From positions 1 through 32,117 of the forward strand of contig JANMAT010000054.1 in the NCBI GenBank assembly GCA_031359995.1: DNA of 32,117 nucleotides, given 5' to 3'. This document shows, in pieces, positions 7,481 through 14,423 of this stretch. The translations under genes were made by a program, and so were the position numbers. The stretch's first letter is position 1. Each line of letters begins with the position of its first letter. The DNA is from JANMAT01 sp031359995 (GTDB lineage Bacteria > Actinomycetota > Acidimicrobiia > Acidimicrobiales > Ilumatobacteraceae). Under the pieces are notes generated by a model. That model was given only the letters and a program-made list of their open reading frames with translations. It had not been told where the DNA came from and ran no database searches.

Positions 7481-8221
7481 TCAGTCGTCGTCGCCCTCGT
7501 GACCCTTGTGCTCGTCGTCATCGTCGTGCTTGTCCTTGCCCTTCTTCGACGACGACGTCTGGGTCGTGGCGTGGTCGTCGTCGTCACCGTGGTCGTCGCA
7601 CTCCGCCTGCTCGCCGCCGTCGTCGCCTTCGTCGTCGTCCTCGGTGCAGGCGGGGGCGACGCTCGTGTCGGGCCTGGTGGCCACCGTGGTGGTGGCTTCG
7701 GTCGACGACGTGGTCGACGCCGCGGTCGTGGCGGTGGTGGTCGCTGTCGTGGTGGCCGTCGATGACGAGCTCGACGGGGTCGTGGTCGCCGTGGACGTCG
7801 ACGGCGTGCTCGTGGGCGGCACCTCGATGATGGTCACCGTGAGCACCCCGCTGTCGAGCACCAGGGTCACGTTCACCGTGCGTGCAGTGGCCGTGAAGGC
7901 GATGGCGGCATGGGTGCCGTCAGGCACGCTCGTGTCGGCCTGCCAGCCGACGTTCACGACGACCTTGCTGACCTTGAACGTGCCGGCAACGTCGTCGACG
8001 AGGATCGTGACCGTGCCGGCGTCGAGCACCGTCACGTCCTTGGTCATGCCGGGCGTGACCACCGTGGTCAGGGTGCCGGTGCGGGCCACCGTCAGGGTGC
8101 GGGGCTGCACGGCGCGGCCCGACGAGCGGTTGCTGGCGATCGCGGAGGCCCCGAGGGCCAGGACGGCGACCGCCGAAGCGGCACCGGTGATCGCGAGAGA
8201 ACGTCGTTTCGGCTTCATCAT
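7481..8221 (-). CDS. Secreted protein with Ser/Thr-rich stalk and Asp/His-rich acidic tail
   Basis: 246 residues. The N-terminus has a signal peptide or membrane anchor (MMKPKRRSLAITGAASAVAV, then LALGASAIASNRSS). Residues about 37-135 form a beta-rich segment of repeated Thr/Val strands (TLTVARTGTLTTVV, VTILVDDVAGTFKV, VNVTLVLDSGVLTVTI) that could be a small beta domain. A Ser/Thr-only stalk follows (about 136-185), then an acidic tail with Asp, Glu, His, Lys and two Cys. A strong Shine-Dalgarno site (AGAGGAGG) lies 8 bases before the ATG at 8221. Tails like this can bind divalent metal; that is inference. No known family recognised. Confidence 0.75.
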   Translation of the reverse strand: MMKPKRRSLAITGAASAVAVLALGASAIASNRSSGRAVQPRTLTVARTGTLTTVVTPGMTKDVTVLDAGTVTILVDDVAGTFKVSKVVVNVGWQADTSVPDGTHAAIAFTATARTVNVTLVLDSGVLTVTIIEVPPTSTPSTSTATTTPSSSSSTATTTATTTATTAASTTSSTEATTTVATRPDTSVAPACTEDDDEGDDGGEQAECDDHGDDDDHATTQTSSSKKGKDKHDDDDEHKGHEGDDD

Positions 8222-8437
8222 GGGACCGGCCTCCTCTGCCAGGTGCGATTCACCTTGCCACGGTCCGGGCCACCGCAGTGCGGGCCGATCCCCCAGGTCA
8301 GGCCAAGGTTCGGCAAAGTGCCACGGGCTCCCTGGGGCTGCGGCCGGGGGCCTGCGCCGGCAAGATTCCGGCTCGTTCCGGCCGGGTCACCCGGCGCAGC
8401 GTCAACTCCCCACCCGTTCGCGCCGATCCGGTCGACC

Positions 8438-8893
8438 ATGGAGCCGTCATCCGAGGTCATCGTCGCCCTGACCCGGGAGGTGTGCGGCACGGTGCTCGAC
8501 ATGTCCCTCGAACCGATCCACGTCGACGCCGCACCGCTCATCACCGAGGTGATGGCCTCGGTCCACGTCACCGGCGACTGGCAGGGTGCCGTCGTGCTGC
8601 TCTGCTCGCACGCCTTCGCCGAGCAGGCCACCGAGGCGATGTTCGCCGCCGAGCCCGGCACGACGACCCAGCGCGATCTCGACGATGCCATCGGCGAGCT
8701 GGCCAACATGATCGGCGGCAACATCAAGAACCGCCTGTCGGTGCCGTGCAAGCTCTCGCTGCCCACGGTGGTGAGCGGCACCGAGCTGAAGGCCCGCTTC
8801 CCCGGCGCCCGGCTCACGACCGACCTGCGCTTCGCGCTGGCGGCCGGCACCTTGGCCGTGCAGGTGCACCGCAAGGCCCAGCCGGCGACGTAG
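8438..8893 (+). CDS. CheX-like (CheC/CheX phosphatase family) protein
   Basis: A 151-residue stand-alone CheX-like domain. The phosphatase signature is present as Asp83-x3-Glu87-x2-Asn90 (DAIGELANMIGGNIKN) with a downstream Pro109; in CheC/CheX the Glu and Asn of this motif support dephosphorylation of CheY-P. Family knowledge says such proteins act on CheY or on other response regulators. No cheY, cheA or flagellar gene is in the window, so the partner is unknown. The ATG at 8438 is the first plausible start. The 216 bases upstream, between this gene and the divergent secreted-protein gene, hold no other gene. Confidence 0.82.
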   Translation: MEPSSEVIVALTREVCGTVLDMSLEPIHVDAAPLITEVMASVHVTGDWQGAVVLLCSHAFAEQATEAMFAAEPGTTTQRDLDDAIGELANMIGGNIKNRLSVPCKLSLPTVVSGTELKARFPGARLTTDLRFALAAGTLAVQVHRKAQPAT

Positions 8894-8954
8894 CGCGCCC
8901 ACTTCACCGACGCGGCGATGATGGTGGCCCACCCACCGCCGAGGAGCCCCCCGC

Positions 8955-9872
8955 GTGTGCCCCCACCTGATCGCCGACGACGACCGCTTCTGGTCGCTCG
9001 TGCCCCGTGATGCCGGCCTGCACCGTCTCTCGACGGGCGGGTTGTGGACCGAGGGCCCGGTGTACCTGCCGACGACGGGCGCGGTCGTCTGGAGCGACAT
9101 CCCCCACTGCCGCATGCTGAGCTGGACGGGCGCCACGGGCACGCGCGTGTTCCGGCGCCCGTCCGCGTTCGTCAACGGCAACACCCTCGACGTCGAAGGC
9201 CGCATGGTGCACTGCAGCCACGGTGCACGGGCCGTGCTGCGCACCGAACCCGACGGCACGGTCACCACCCTGCTCGATGGCTGGCAGGGCAAGCGGTTCA
9301 ACTCGCCCAACGACGTGGTGGTGCGCGCCGATGGCACCATCTGGTTCACCGACCCGCCCTACGGCATCGCGTCGTGGTACGAGGGCTATCAGGCCGAGAG
9401 CGAGATCGGCGCGTGCTACGTGTTCCGTTTCGATCCGGCCACGGGCGAGCTCGAGCCGGTGGTCACCGACATGGAAGATCCGAACGGGCTGGCGTTCTCT
9501 CCCGACGGGAGCCTGTTGTACGTGGCCGACACCTCGGCGGCGCGCCGCACCGACGGCGGTGGCAACCACCACGTCCGCGTGTACGACGTGGTCGACGGGC
9601 GCACCACCGCCAACGGCCGTCTTTTCGCCGACATCCGACCCGGGCTGGCCGACGGCTTCCGGCTCGACCTCGACGGCAACCTGTACACGTCGTCGCTCGA
9701 CTCGATCCAGGTGTTCGACCCGAGCGGCACGCGGCTCGGGCGCATCATGGTGCCCGAGCGATCGTCGAACTGCTGCTGGGGTGGGCCCGGCCGGAACGTG
9801 CTCTACATCACGGCCACCACGTCGCTGTACCGCATCACCCTCACGGCGCGCGGCCACGGGCTGCACTGGTGA
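8955..9872 (+). CDS. SMP-30/gluconolactonase-family protein
   Basis: A 305-residue six-bladed beta-propeller lactonase. Metal-ligand positions by family comparison are Glu33 (WTEGPVYL), Asn176 (DPNGLAFSPDG) and Asp232 (LADGFRLDLDGNLY); Asn118 (FNSPNDVVV) is the usual substrate-pocket Asn. Members open sugar lactones or hydrolyse other esters. The GTG start at 8955 has GAGGAG 8 bases upstream. Its stop overlaps the start of the kinase-like gene (GTGA), so the two are probably translated together; a sugar-acid pathway is possible. Confidence 0.88.
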   Translation: MCPHLIADDDRFWSLVPRDAGLHRLSTGGLWTEGPVYLPTTGAVVWSDIPHCRMLSWTGATGTRVFRRPSAFVNGNTLDVEGRMVHCSHGARAVLRTEPDGTVTTLLDGWQGKRFNSPNDVVVRADGTIWFTDPPYGIASWYEGYQAESEIGACYVFRFDPATGELEPVVTDMEDPNGLAFSPDGSLLYVADTSAARRTDGGGNHHVRVYDVVDGRTTANGRLFADIRPGLADGFRLDLDGNLYTSSLDSIQVFDPSGTRLGRIMVPERSSNCCWGGPGRNVLYITATTSLYRITLTARGHGLHW

Positions 9873-10396
9873 GTCGCACCACCGACCACCTCGTGCTGGT
9901 CGGGCTGATGGCCTCGGGCAAGAGCGAGGTGGGCCGGCGCGTGGCCGAGCGGCTGGGCCGTTCCCTGCTCGACAGCGATGTCGAGATCGCCCGCACGACG
10001 GGTCGCACGGTGCGTGAGTTGGCCGCCGAGATCGGCCCCGACGCCATGCACGACCTCGAGGAGCGCCAGCTGCTCGACGCGCTGGCCCGCCGCGAGCCGG
10101 TGGTGGTGGCCGCGGCGGCCAGCACGATCGAGCGGGAAGCGTGCCGTGACGCGTTGCGGGCCGAGGGGGTGTTCGTGGTGTGGTTGCGCGTACCGGTGCC
10201 GCTGCTGGTGGCCCGCTTCCACTCGGCCGGCCATCGGCCCACGTTCGACCGTCCCGTCGACGAGTTGCTGGCGGACCAGATGGCGCGGCGGGGCCCGCTG
10301 TTCGAACAGGTGGCCGACGTCCGCATGCAGGTCGACGCGGGCGCCACGCCCGACGCGCTCGCCACCGCGTTGCTGTGGGCCCTCGAGGACGCCTGA
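9869..10396 (+). CDS. Shikimate-kinase-like P-loop protein with degenerate substrate site
   Basis: 175 residues, the size and fold of shikimate or gluconate kinases. The Walker A loop is intact (GLMASGKS, residues 12-19) and Asp35/Asp37 follow (LLDSDVEIARTTGR). The substrate-binding parts differ from AroK: the Gly-Gly-Gly loop is replaced by AAAAS (81-85), and the FR pair that carries a shikimate-binding Arg is MH (60-61). A lid Arg-rich region is present (HRPTFDRP). I infer it phosphorylates something other than shikimate, or has lost that activity. The GTG start overlaps the SMP-30 stop; a gluconate-kinase-like role beside a lactonase would make sense but is unproven. Confidence 0.75.
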   Translation: MSRTTDHLVLVGLMASGKSEVGRRVAERLGRSLLDSDVEIARTTGRTVRELAAEIGPDAMHDLEERQLLDALARREPVVVAAAASTIEREACRDALRAEGVFVVWLRVPVPLLVARFHSAGHRPTFDRPVDELLADQMARRGPLFEQVADVRMQVDAGATPDALATALLWALEDA

Positions 10397-10464
10397 GCCA
10401 CTGGGTGGTGCGGTGGTGCCGCGGATCACGCTGCGCTCGACCGCGACTTCGCGCCGGGCGGTCG

Positions 10465-10470
10465 TAGGGT
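10465..10470 (+). promoter_or_regulatory. TAGGGT -10 box of the hemolysin III gene, leaderless type
   Basis: TAGGGT is 6 bases before the ATG at 10477; no Shine-Dalgarno site is present. Confidence 0.5.
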
Positions 10471-10476
10471 TGAAGC

Positions 10477-11130
10477 ATGCCCACCCGTGCCGTCGCCGCC
10501 TACGCCCTCCGGCCGTCGTGGCGCGGCTGGATCCACGCCGTCGCCGCCATGCTCGCGGTGCCGGGTGCGGTGCTGCTGGTCGCCACGGCCGACCACCCGA
10601 TGGCGAAGTTCGCCGCCACCATCTACGGGCTCGGCATCGTGCTCGGGTTCGGCACATCGGCGTGCTACCACCGCCTGGCATGGAGCGACCGCAGCCACAA
10701 GATCCTGCGGCGCATGGACCACTCGATGATCTTCGTGCTCATCGCCGGCACGTACACGCCGGTGTGCCTCGTGGCCCTGCCCAAGGCGTGGGGAATCCCG
10801 TTGTTCGTGGTCGTGTGGACCGGCGCCATCACCGGCATCGTGCTCAAGCAGGTCGCCTTCGACCGCTTCCGCGTCGTGCAGCACGCGCTGTACCCGATGC
10901 TCGGCTGGGCCGCGGTGGTGAGCCTGCCGGCGCTGGTGCACTCGCTGAGCGGGCCGGCGCTGGCGCTGCTGCTCAGCGGTGGCCTGCTCTACACGTTCGG
11001 CATCCCGGTGCTGGCCCGGCGGCGCCCCGATCCGTGGCCCCGCATCTTCGGCTACCACGAGATCTGGCACGCGGCCACGGTGCTGGCCGGCGTGTGCCAC
11101 TTCGTGATGATCGCCCTCGTCGTCACCTGA
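10477..11130 (+). CDS. Hemolysin III / TrhA family (PAQR-like) membrane protein
   Basis: 217 residues with seven predicted membrane helices. The PAQR/hemolysin III signature residues are present: His65 in SACYHR, Asp81-His82 in RRMDHSMIF, GTYTP (91-95) and the C-terminal His194/His198 pair in FGYHEIWHAA, which bind zinc in PAQR receptors. The bacterial members are linked to membrane-fluidity homeostasis in some species; haemolytic activity is usually not the native role. The gene is transcribed alone from its own leaderless-type promoter. Confidence 0.93.
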   Translation: MPTRAVAAYALRPSWRGWIHAVAAMLAVPGAVLLVATADHPMAKFAATIYGLGIVLGFGTSACYHRLAWSDRSHKILRRMDHSMIFVLIAGTYTPVCLVALPKAWGIPLFVVVWTGAITGIVLKQVAFDRFRVVQHALYPMLGWAAVVSLPALVHSLSGPALALLLSGGLLYTFGIPVLARRRPDPWPRIFGYHEIWHAATVLAGVCHFVMIALVVT

Positions 11131-11180
11131 GCGACGCGTACACCAGGGCCGACGGCGACCTGTCGCTTCTGCGCCGGTTT

Positions 11181-11198
11181 CGTCTCACCGGTGAGACG
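11181..11198 (+). promoter_or_regulatory. 18-bp perfect palindrome, probable operator
   Basis: CGTCTCACC followed directly by GGTGAGACG forms a perfect dyad. Its right edge is 42 bases before the ATG at 11241 and 30 bases before that gene's -10 box, which places it around the -35 region. A dyad of this length and position is typical for a TetR- or GntR-type dimer. No regulator gene is adjacent; the only TetR gene in the window is at 5579. Confidence 0.55.
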
Positions 11199-11228
11199 GA
11201 GTCGGCTCAGAACTGTGGCGGTGCGGCC

Positions 11229-11234
11229 TAGCGT
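11229..11234 (+). promoter_or_regulatory. TAGCGT -10 box, leaderless type
   Basis: TAGCGT lies 6 bases before the ATG at 11241 of the broken AtzH-like gene. It equals the box before the S51 peptidase gene. Confidence 0.45.
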
Positions 11235-11240
11235 GCCGCC

Positions 11241-11640
11241 ATGACCATTGCCCATCGGGCCGCCGAGGCCGACGACGTCGACGCGATGGAGGGCGCGGTC
11301 TGGGACGACCCGCGCGTCGTGCGCGTCGGCATCGCCGAGGTGCAGGTCGGCGTGGACGCCATCCGCACCTGGCGGCGCGGCGCGGTGCCGGTGCCGACCA
11401 CCCGGCGTCTCACCAGCCGGCACGTGCTGGCGCTGGCCGACGACGTTGTCACCGTCGACATCACCTTCGTGAACGGCGACGCACCGGCCGCCGGTCACAA
11501 GTGTGGCCGCGGCGGCCCGAGGGCTGGCGCATCGTGCGCGCCACCGCCGCCGATGCGGCGCGAGAGGCGAACGCCGAGCAGACGAACCTGCTCGCGCTGA
11601 ACGCCACGATCGAAGCGGCCCGGGCGCGCCACCGTCGAGG
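11241..11640 (+). pseudogene. Broken AtzH/SnoaL-like domain joined to a chemotaxis-receptor hairpin fragment
   Basis: Frame 1 from the ATG encodes an AtzH-like (DUF3225, NTF2 fold) domain: WDDPRVVRVGIAEVQVGVDA, HVLALADDVVTVDITFVNGD. Near 11493-11498 the match moves to another frame (RSQVWPRRPEGWRIVRA), the normal end of the same domain, so one base has been lost or gained. That second frame goes straight into AEQTNLLALNATIEAARA, the highly conserved tip of the methyl-accepting chemotaxis protein signalling hairpin, and then loses all similarity about 25 bases before the next gene. The rest of the receptor, normally well over 150 residues, is absent. Confidence 0.7.
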
Positions 11641-11656
11641 GGTCCCAGGAACCCGG

Positions 11657-12370
11657 TCACCCGTCGAGCCACGCACCTGCCCGGCCAGACAGCTCGCTCG
11701 GCGCCGAACCGCTCGTCGGCGGCGTCGGACCTTCACCGAGGAGAGCGGCGACGTGAGCGGTCATCGACCCCGGGATCAGGTGGGCGACGGCACCGAGGTC
11801 CTCGAACGTGTCGACGTCGCGCAGGACAGCGAGCTCACGGACCTCGTACCCCAGGTGGTGGAGGCGGGCCCGCTGGGCCGCACCGGTGTGCGCCACGCTC
11901 ATGGGAACACCCTCGAACACCCGGCCCCGGTCGGCGCCGCGAGGTAACCCGAGGAGCCAGAAGCCGCCATCGCCTGCGGGCCCGAACGACGCCACGCCGG
12001 CGCCTGCCGCGACGGCGTTCAACGCGTCGGCGAGCAGTTCCCCGGTCACCTGGGGCGTATCCATGGCGATCACGACGGCGGCGTCGTCCACATCGGTGAA
12101 CGCCGCGGCGAGTCGCGCTGCGAGTCCGGCACCCCGCTGCCTGATGACGTCAAAGCCCGCGGGGATCCAGGCCCCCGGCTCGCCGTCGAGCACGAGAACC
12201 CGCCGGCTCACCGGGAGATCGGCCACCACCGCCAGGGTGTCGTGCAGGCAGGCCCAGGCGACGTCGCACGCCTGGGCCGAGGTGAGCGGCGGGCACAGGC
12301 GGGTCTTCGATCGGCCCGGCTCCGGCGTCTTGGCGATCACCATCATGGTTCCGGGGAGGGCGTCAACCAC
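11657..12370 (-). CDS. DUF2064 / TIGR04282-like nucleotide-sugar transferase-fold protein
   Basis: 237 residues of GT-A fold. Signatures: MMVIAKTPEPGRSKTRLCPP near the N-terminus (the AK-PxPGxxKTRL motif), VIAMDTPQVT around residue 100, GPAGDGGFWLLGL, and LRDVDTFEDLGA near the end. The family (DUF2064, TIGR04282) is found beside radical SAM genes and in the mycobacterial locus as Rv0540; its reaction is not settled as far as I know. GTG at 12370 is taken as the start because GAGGAG lies 10 bases upstream; ATG at 12346 is the alternative. It overlaps the NUDIX gene by 8 bases and is last in the minus-strand operon. Confidence 0.85.
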   Translation of the reverse strand: MVDALPGTMMVIAKTPEPGRSKTRLCPPLTSAQACDVAWACLHDTLAVVADLPVSRRVLVLDGEPGAWIPAGFDVIRQRGAGLAARLAAAFTDVDDAAVVIAMDTPQVTGELLADALNAVAAGAGVASFGPAGDGGFWLLGLPRGADRGRVFEGVPMSVAHTGAAQRARLHHLGYEVRELAVLRDVDTFEDLGAVAHLIPGSMTAHVAALLGEGPTPPTSGSAPSELSGRAGAWLDG

Positions 12371-12926
12371 GGCGACGACGCTCCTCGAGCAACACGGCGA
12401 TGACCGTCATCGAGTCGGTGATCTCGGCCCCCGTCACCATCGAGACCACCTCGGCGAACGGCCAGACCCGCCGGCGGAGCAGCTCGGTCTCGTCGGCCTG
12501 CTCGTCGGCGGGCGCGAGCCCGCGGGCGACGTAGAGGTAAGCGGTCTCGTCGACGACGCTCTTCGACGTGTGGTAGCGGGTCAGGAACTCGAGATCGGCC
12601 GCCCGGAAGCCTGACTCTTCGGCGAGCTCGCGTTGGGCGGCGGCTTCGAGCGTCTCGTTCGGTTCGCGACCACCGGTGGGCATCTCCCACGTCGGATGAC
12701 CGGCGACGTACCGGTACTGCTGCACGAGCAGGACGTGATCATCGTCGACGAACGGCAGCACACCGACGGCATCGGCGCACCGCACGATGCCGTAGATCGT
12801 CTCGTGACCGTTGGGCACGAGCACGACATCCTCATCGACGCGTATCCAACGGTTCTCGTACACCGTGCGCGTGGAGCGGCGCGTCCACGCCGCGGTCGCC
12901 GGATCGATCGGGGATTCAGCGGACAC
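12363..12926 (-). CDS. NUDIX hydrolase, ADP-ribose-pyrophosphatase-like
   Basis: 187 residues with a complete Nudix box from Gly85 to Phe107 (Gly85, Glu91, Arg99-Glu100, Glu103-Glu104, Gly106), matching G-x5-E-x7-REUxEExGU. The N-terminal RVDEDVVLVPNGHE strand and the VLPFVDDDHVLLVQQYRY strands are like ADP-ribose/nucleotide-sugar pyrophosphatases. In this operon it could cleave a nucleoside-diphosphate sugar or clean up a by-product. Start GTG 12926 overlaps the glycosyltransferase gene by 11 bases; its end overlaps the DUF2064 gene by 8. Confidence 0.92.
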   Translation of the reverse strand: MSAESPIDPATAAWTRRSTRTVYENRWIRVDEDVVLVPNGHETIYGIVRCADAVGVLPFVDDDHVLLVQQYRYVAGHPTWEMPTGGREPNETLEAAAQRELAEESGFRAADLEFLTRYHTSKSVVDETAYLYVARGLAPADEQADETELLRRRVWPFAEVVSMVTGAEITDSMTVIAVLLEERRRRG

Positions 12927-13593
12927 TGGCGAGGATCCGGCTCATGTCGGTCACGGCCCGCCAGGTGCCACGGAACGTTCCGGTCACCTTCGACTTGCCG
13001 ATGCGGGGCCGATAGGTCACCGGCACCTCGGCGATCCGCCACCCGGCCTGGCGACCGCGGAGCACCATCTCGAGCGGCCAACCCGACCGACGATCGGTCA
13101 TGCCCAGCTCCAGCAGGGCCACCCGGTTGACCGCCCGCATCGGGCCGAGATCGTGCACGGGTACGTTGGCCCGGCGCCGGATCTCGAAGGCCAGGAAGCG
13201 ATTGGCTATCCGGGCGTGGACCGGCCACGACCCGGGGACCGGCTGCCGCGCCCCCATCACCAGATCGGCCTCACCAGCGATCACCGGACCGACCACCCGG
13301 GGAAGCTCGGCGGCGTCGAAGCTGGCGTCGGCGTCCATGAAGCAGACGATGTCGGCGGTGGCGGCCTGCAACCCGGCCCAGCAGGCGGCGCCGAACCCGC
13401 GTTGCGACGCGGTCACCACCATCGCACCGAGTGAACGAGCGACATCGGGCGTGCCGTCGGTCGACCCGTTGTCGACGACGATGGCGCGATAGCCCGCGGG
13501 TAGCGCGGCGAGGACGCGGGGTAGGGCGCCGGCCTCGTTCAGCGCCGGGAGGATCACATCGGGCCCGACCGGGCCCTCGCGGTTCACGCTCAA
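12916..13593 (-). CDS. Family 2 glycosyltransferase, polyprenyl-phosphate sugar synthase-like
   Basis: 225 residues. The GT-A motifs are clear: VILPALNEAGALPRVL, the nucleotide-binding VVDNGSTDGT (residues 39-48), the metal site DADASFD (87-93) and a C-terminal GKSKVTGTFRGTWRAV typical of DPM1/GtrB-like enzymes that put a sugar on polyprenyl phosphate. No membrane helices are present. This is the type of enzyme that supplies the GT-C transferase at 18115. The start is TTG 13593, overlapping the radical SAM stop as TTGA; GTG 13587 is an alternative. Confidence 0.9.
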   Translation of the reverse strand: MSVNREGPVGPDVILPALNEAGALPRVLAALPAGYRAIVVDNGSTDGTPDVARSLGAMVVTASQRGFGAACWAGLQAATADIVCFMDADASFDAAELPRVVGPVIAGEADLVMGARQPVPGSWPVHARIANRFLAFEIRRRANVPVHDLGPMRAVNRVALLELGMTDRRSGWPLEMVLRGRQAGWRIAEVPVTYRPRIGKSKVTGTFRGTWRAVTDMSRILASVR

Positions 13594-14423
13594 CGTATGC
13601 CCAGGCTGGCGTCATTGCCGCGAGGTGTCCCTTGGGCGAGACGCACCATCGCCGCCGCGGGCACGCCCAACGGTGCGGTCGTGCGCGTCACCAGCAGGTC
13701 GGTGTCGAGTCGCCCTTCCTGCACCGTGGGTCCGAACGCGCTCCAGAACGCGCCGTCCGCCGTGATGCACAGCTCGGGGGCGAGGTCGTGCACCCCGGCC
13801 GCGACACCGACGCCCCCGGACGCCGCCCGCCCGCGGGACACGATGGGTCGCACGACGTGATCCTCGTCGGGCACGCCCCACGACCGGTGGAGCGCACAGA
13901 GGCGGTCGTGATCGTCGGCACTGAGATCGTCGGTCGTGGTGGCGATGCGCACCTTGATCCCGCGCTCGATGAGTCGCGGGACCGCCTCGGCCACGAGGCG
14001 CCAGTTGTCGTCACCACGCTTGGTGTCGTTGGGCCCGGGATCGGGCGCGTCGAGCGATACCTGGATGTGCACGGGTCGACCGGCCAGCGCGGTGACGACA
14101 CGTTCGAACCGGGGGCCGTTGAAGAGCGTGGCGTTCGACAGCACGACCACGGGGAGAACGTCGGAAAGCGCGGCGATGGTGTCGGGCATCGAGGCGACCA
14201 TGAACGGCTCGCCGCCGGTGACCCCCAGGGAACGGAACCCGAGCTGGCGCGCTTCGAGGGCTCGGGCCAGCACCCACTCGGGGTCGAGCATTCGCCGGGC
14301 CACGTTCGGACCCGATTCCGTGAGGCAGTACGAGCACTCGAGGTTGCAGTGGTAGTTGGCGTAGAACCACACCCGCTCGCCGAGCGAGCCGTCCTCGATC
14401 GCCTCTTCGATGGCGGTGGTCAT
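13590..14423 (-). CDS. Radical SAM enzyme
   Basis: 277 residues. The [4Fe-4S] motif is Cys26-x3-Cys30-x2-Cys33 (HCNLECSYC) and the SAM-contact motif is GGEPF (70-74). The partial barrel continues with VVVLSNATLF and VHIQVSLDAPDPG. The C-terminal 80 residues hold LCITADGAFWSAFGPTVQEG, which resembles the shape of a SPASM-type ending but has only one Cys, so no second cluster is expected. The reaction is unknown. It sits between an AhpD-like protein and a glycosyltransferase with 4-base overlaps on both sides (ATGA, TTGA). It is not an ArsS-type protein: the Cys-rich C-terminal domain is missing. Confidence 0.9.
   Translation of the reverse strand: MTTAIEEAIEDGSLGERVWFYANYHCNLECSYCLTESGPNVARRMLDPEWVLARALEARQLGFRSLGVTGGEPFMVASMPDTIAALSDVLPVVVLSNATLFNGPRFERVVTALAGRPVHIQVSLDAPDPGPNDTKRGDDNWRLVAEAVPRLIERGIKVRIATTTDDLSADDHDRLCALHRSWGVPDEDHVVRPIVSRGRAASGGVGVAAGVHDLAPELCITADGAFWSAFGPTVQEGRLDTDLLVTRTTAPLGVPAAAMVRLAQGTPRGNDASLGIR

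Noticed and set aside
7481..7800. Microsatellite-like GTC/GAC repeats
   Set aside because: They keep one open frame and encode the Ser/Thr stalk and acidic tail of a secreted protein.
9869..10396. Naming the P-loop gene aroK
   Set aside because: The shikimate-binding Gly loop and Arg are replaced, so only the fold can be claimed.
8904..10484. 526-codon minus-strand open frame
   Set aside because: Opposite the SMP-30 and kinase-like genes; Arg/Pro/His-rich shadow.
13590..14423. Naming the radical SAM gene arsS
   Set aside because: It shares the neighbour types but lacks the Cys-rich C-terminal domain of ArsS.
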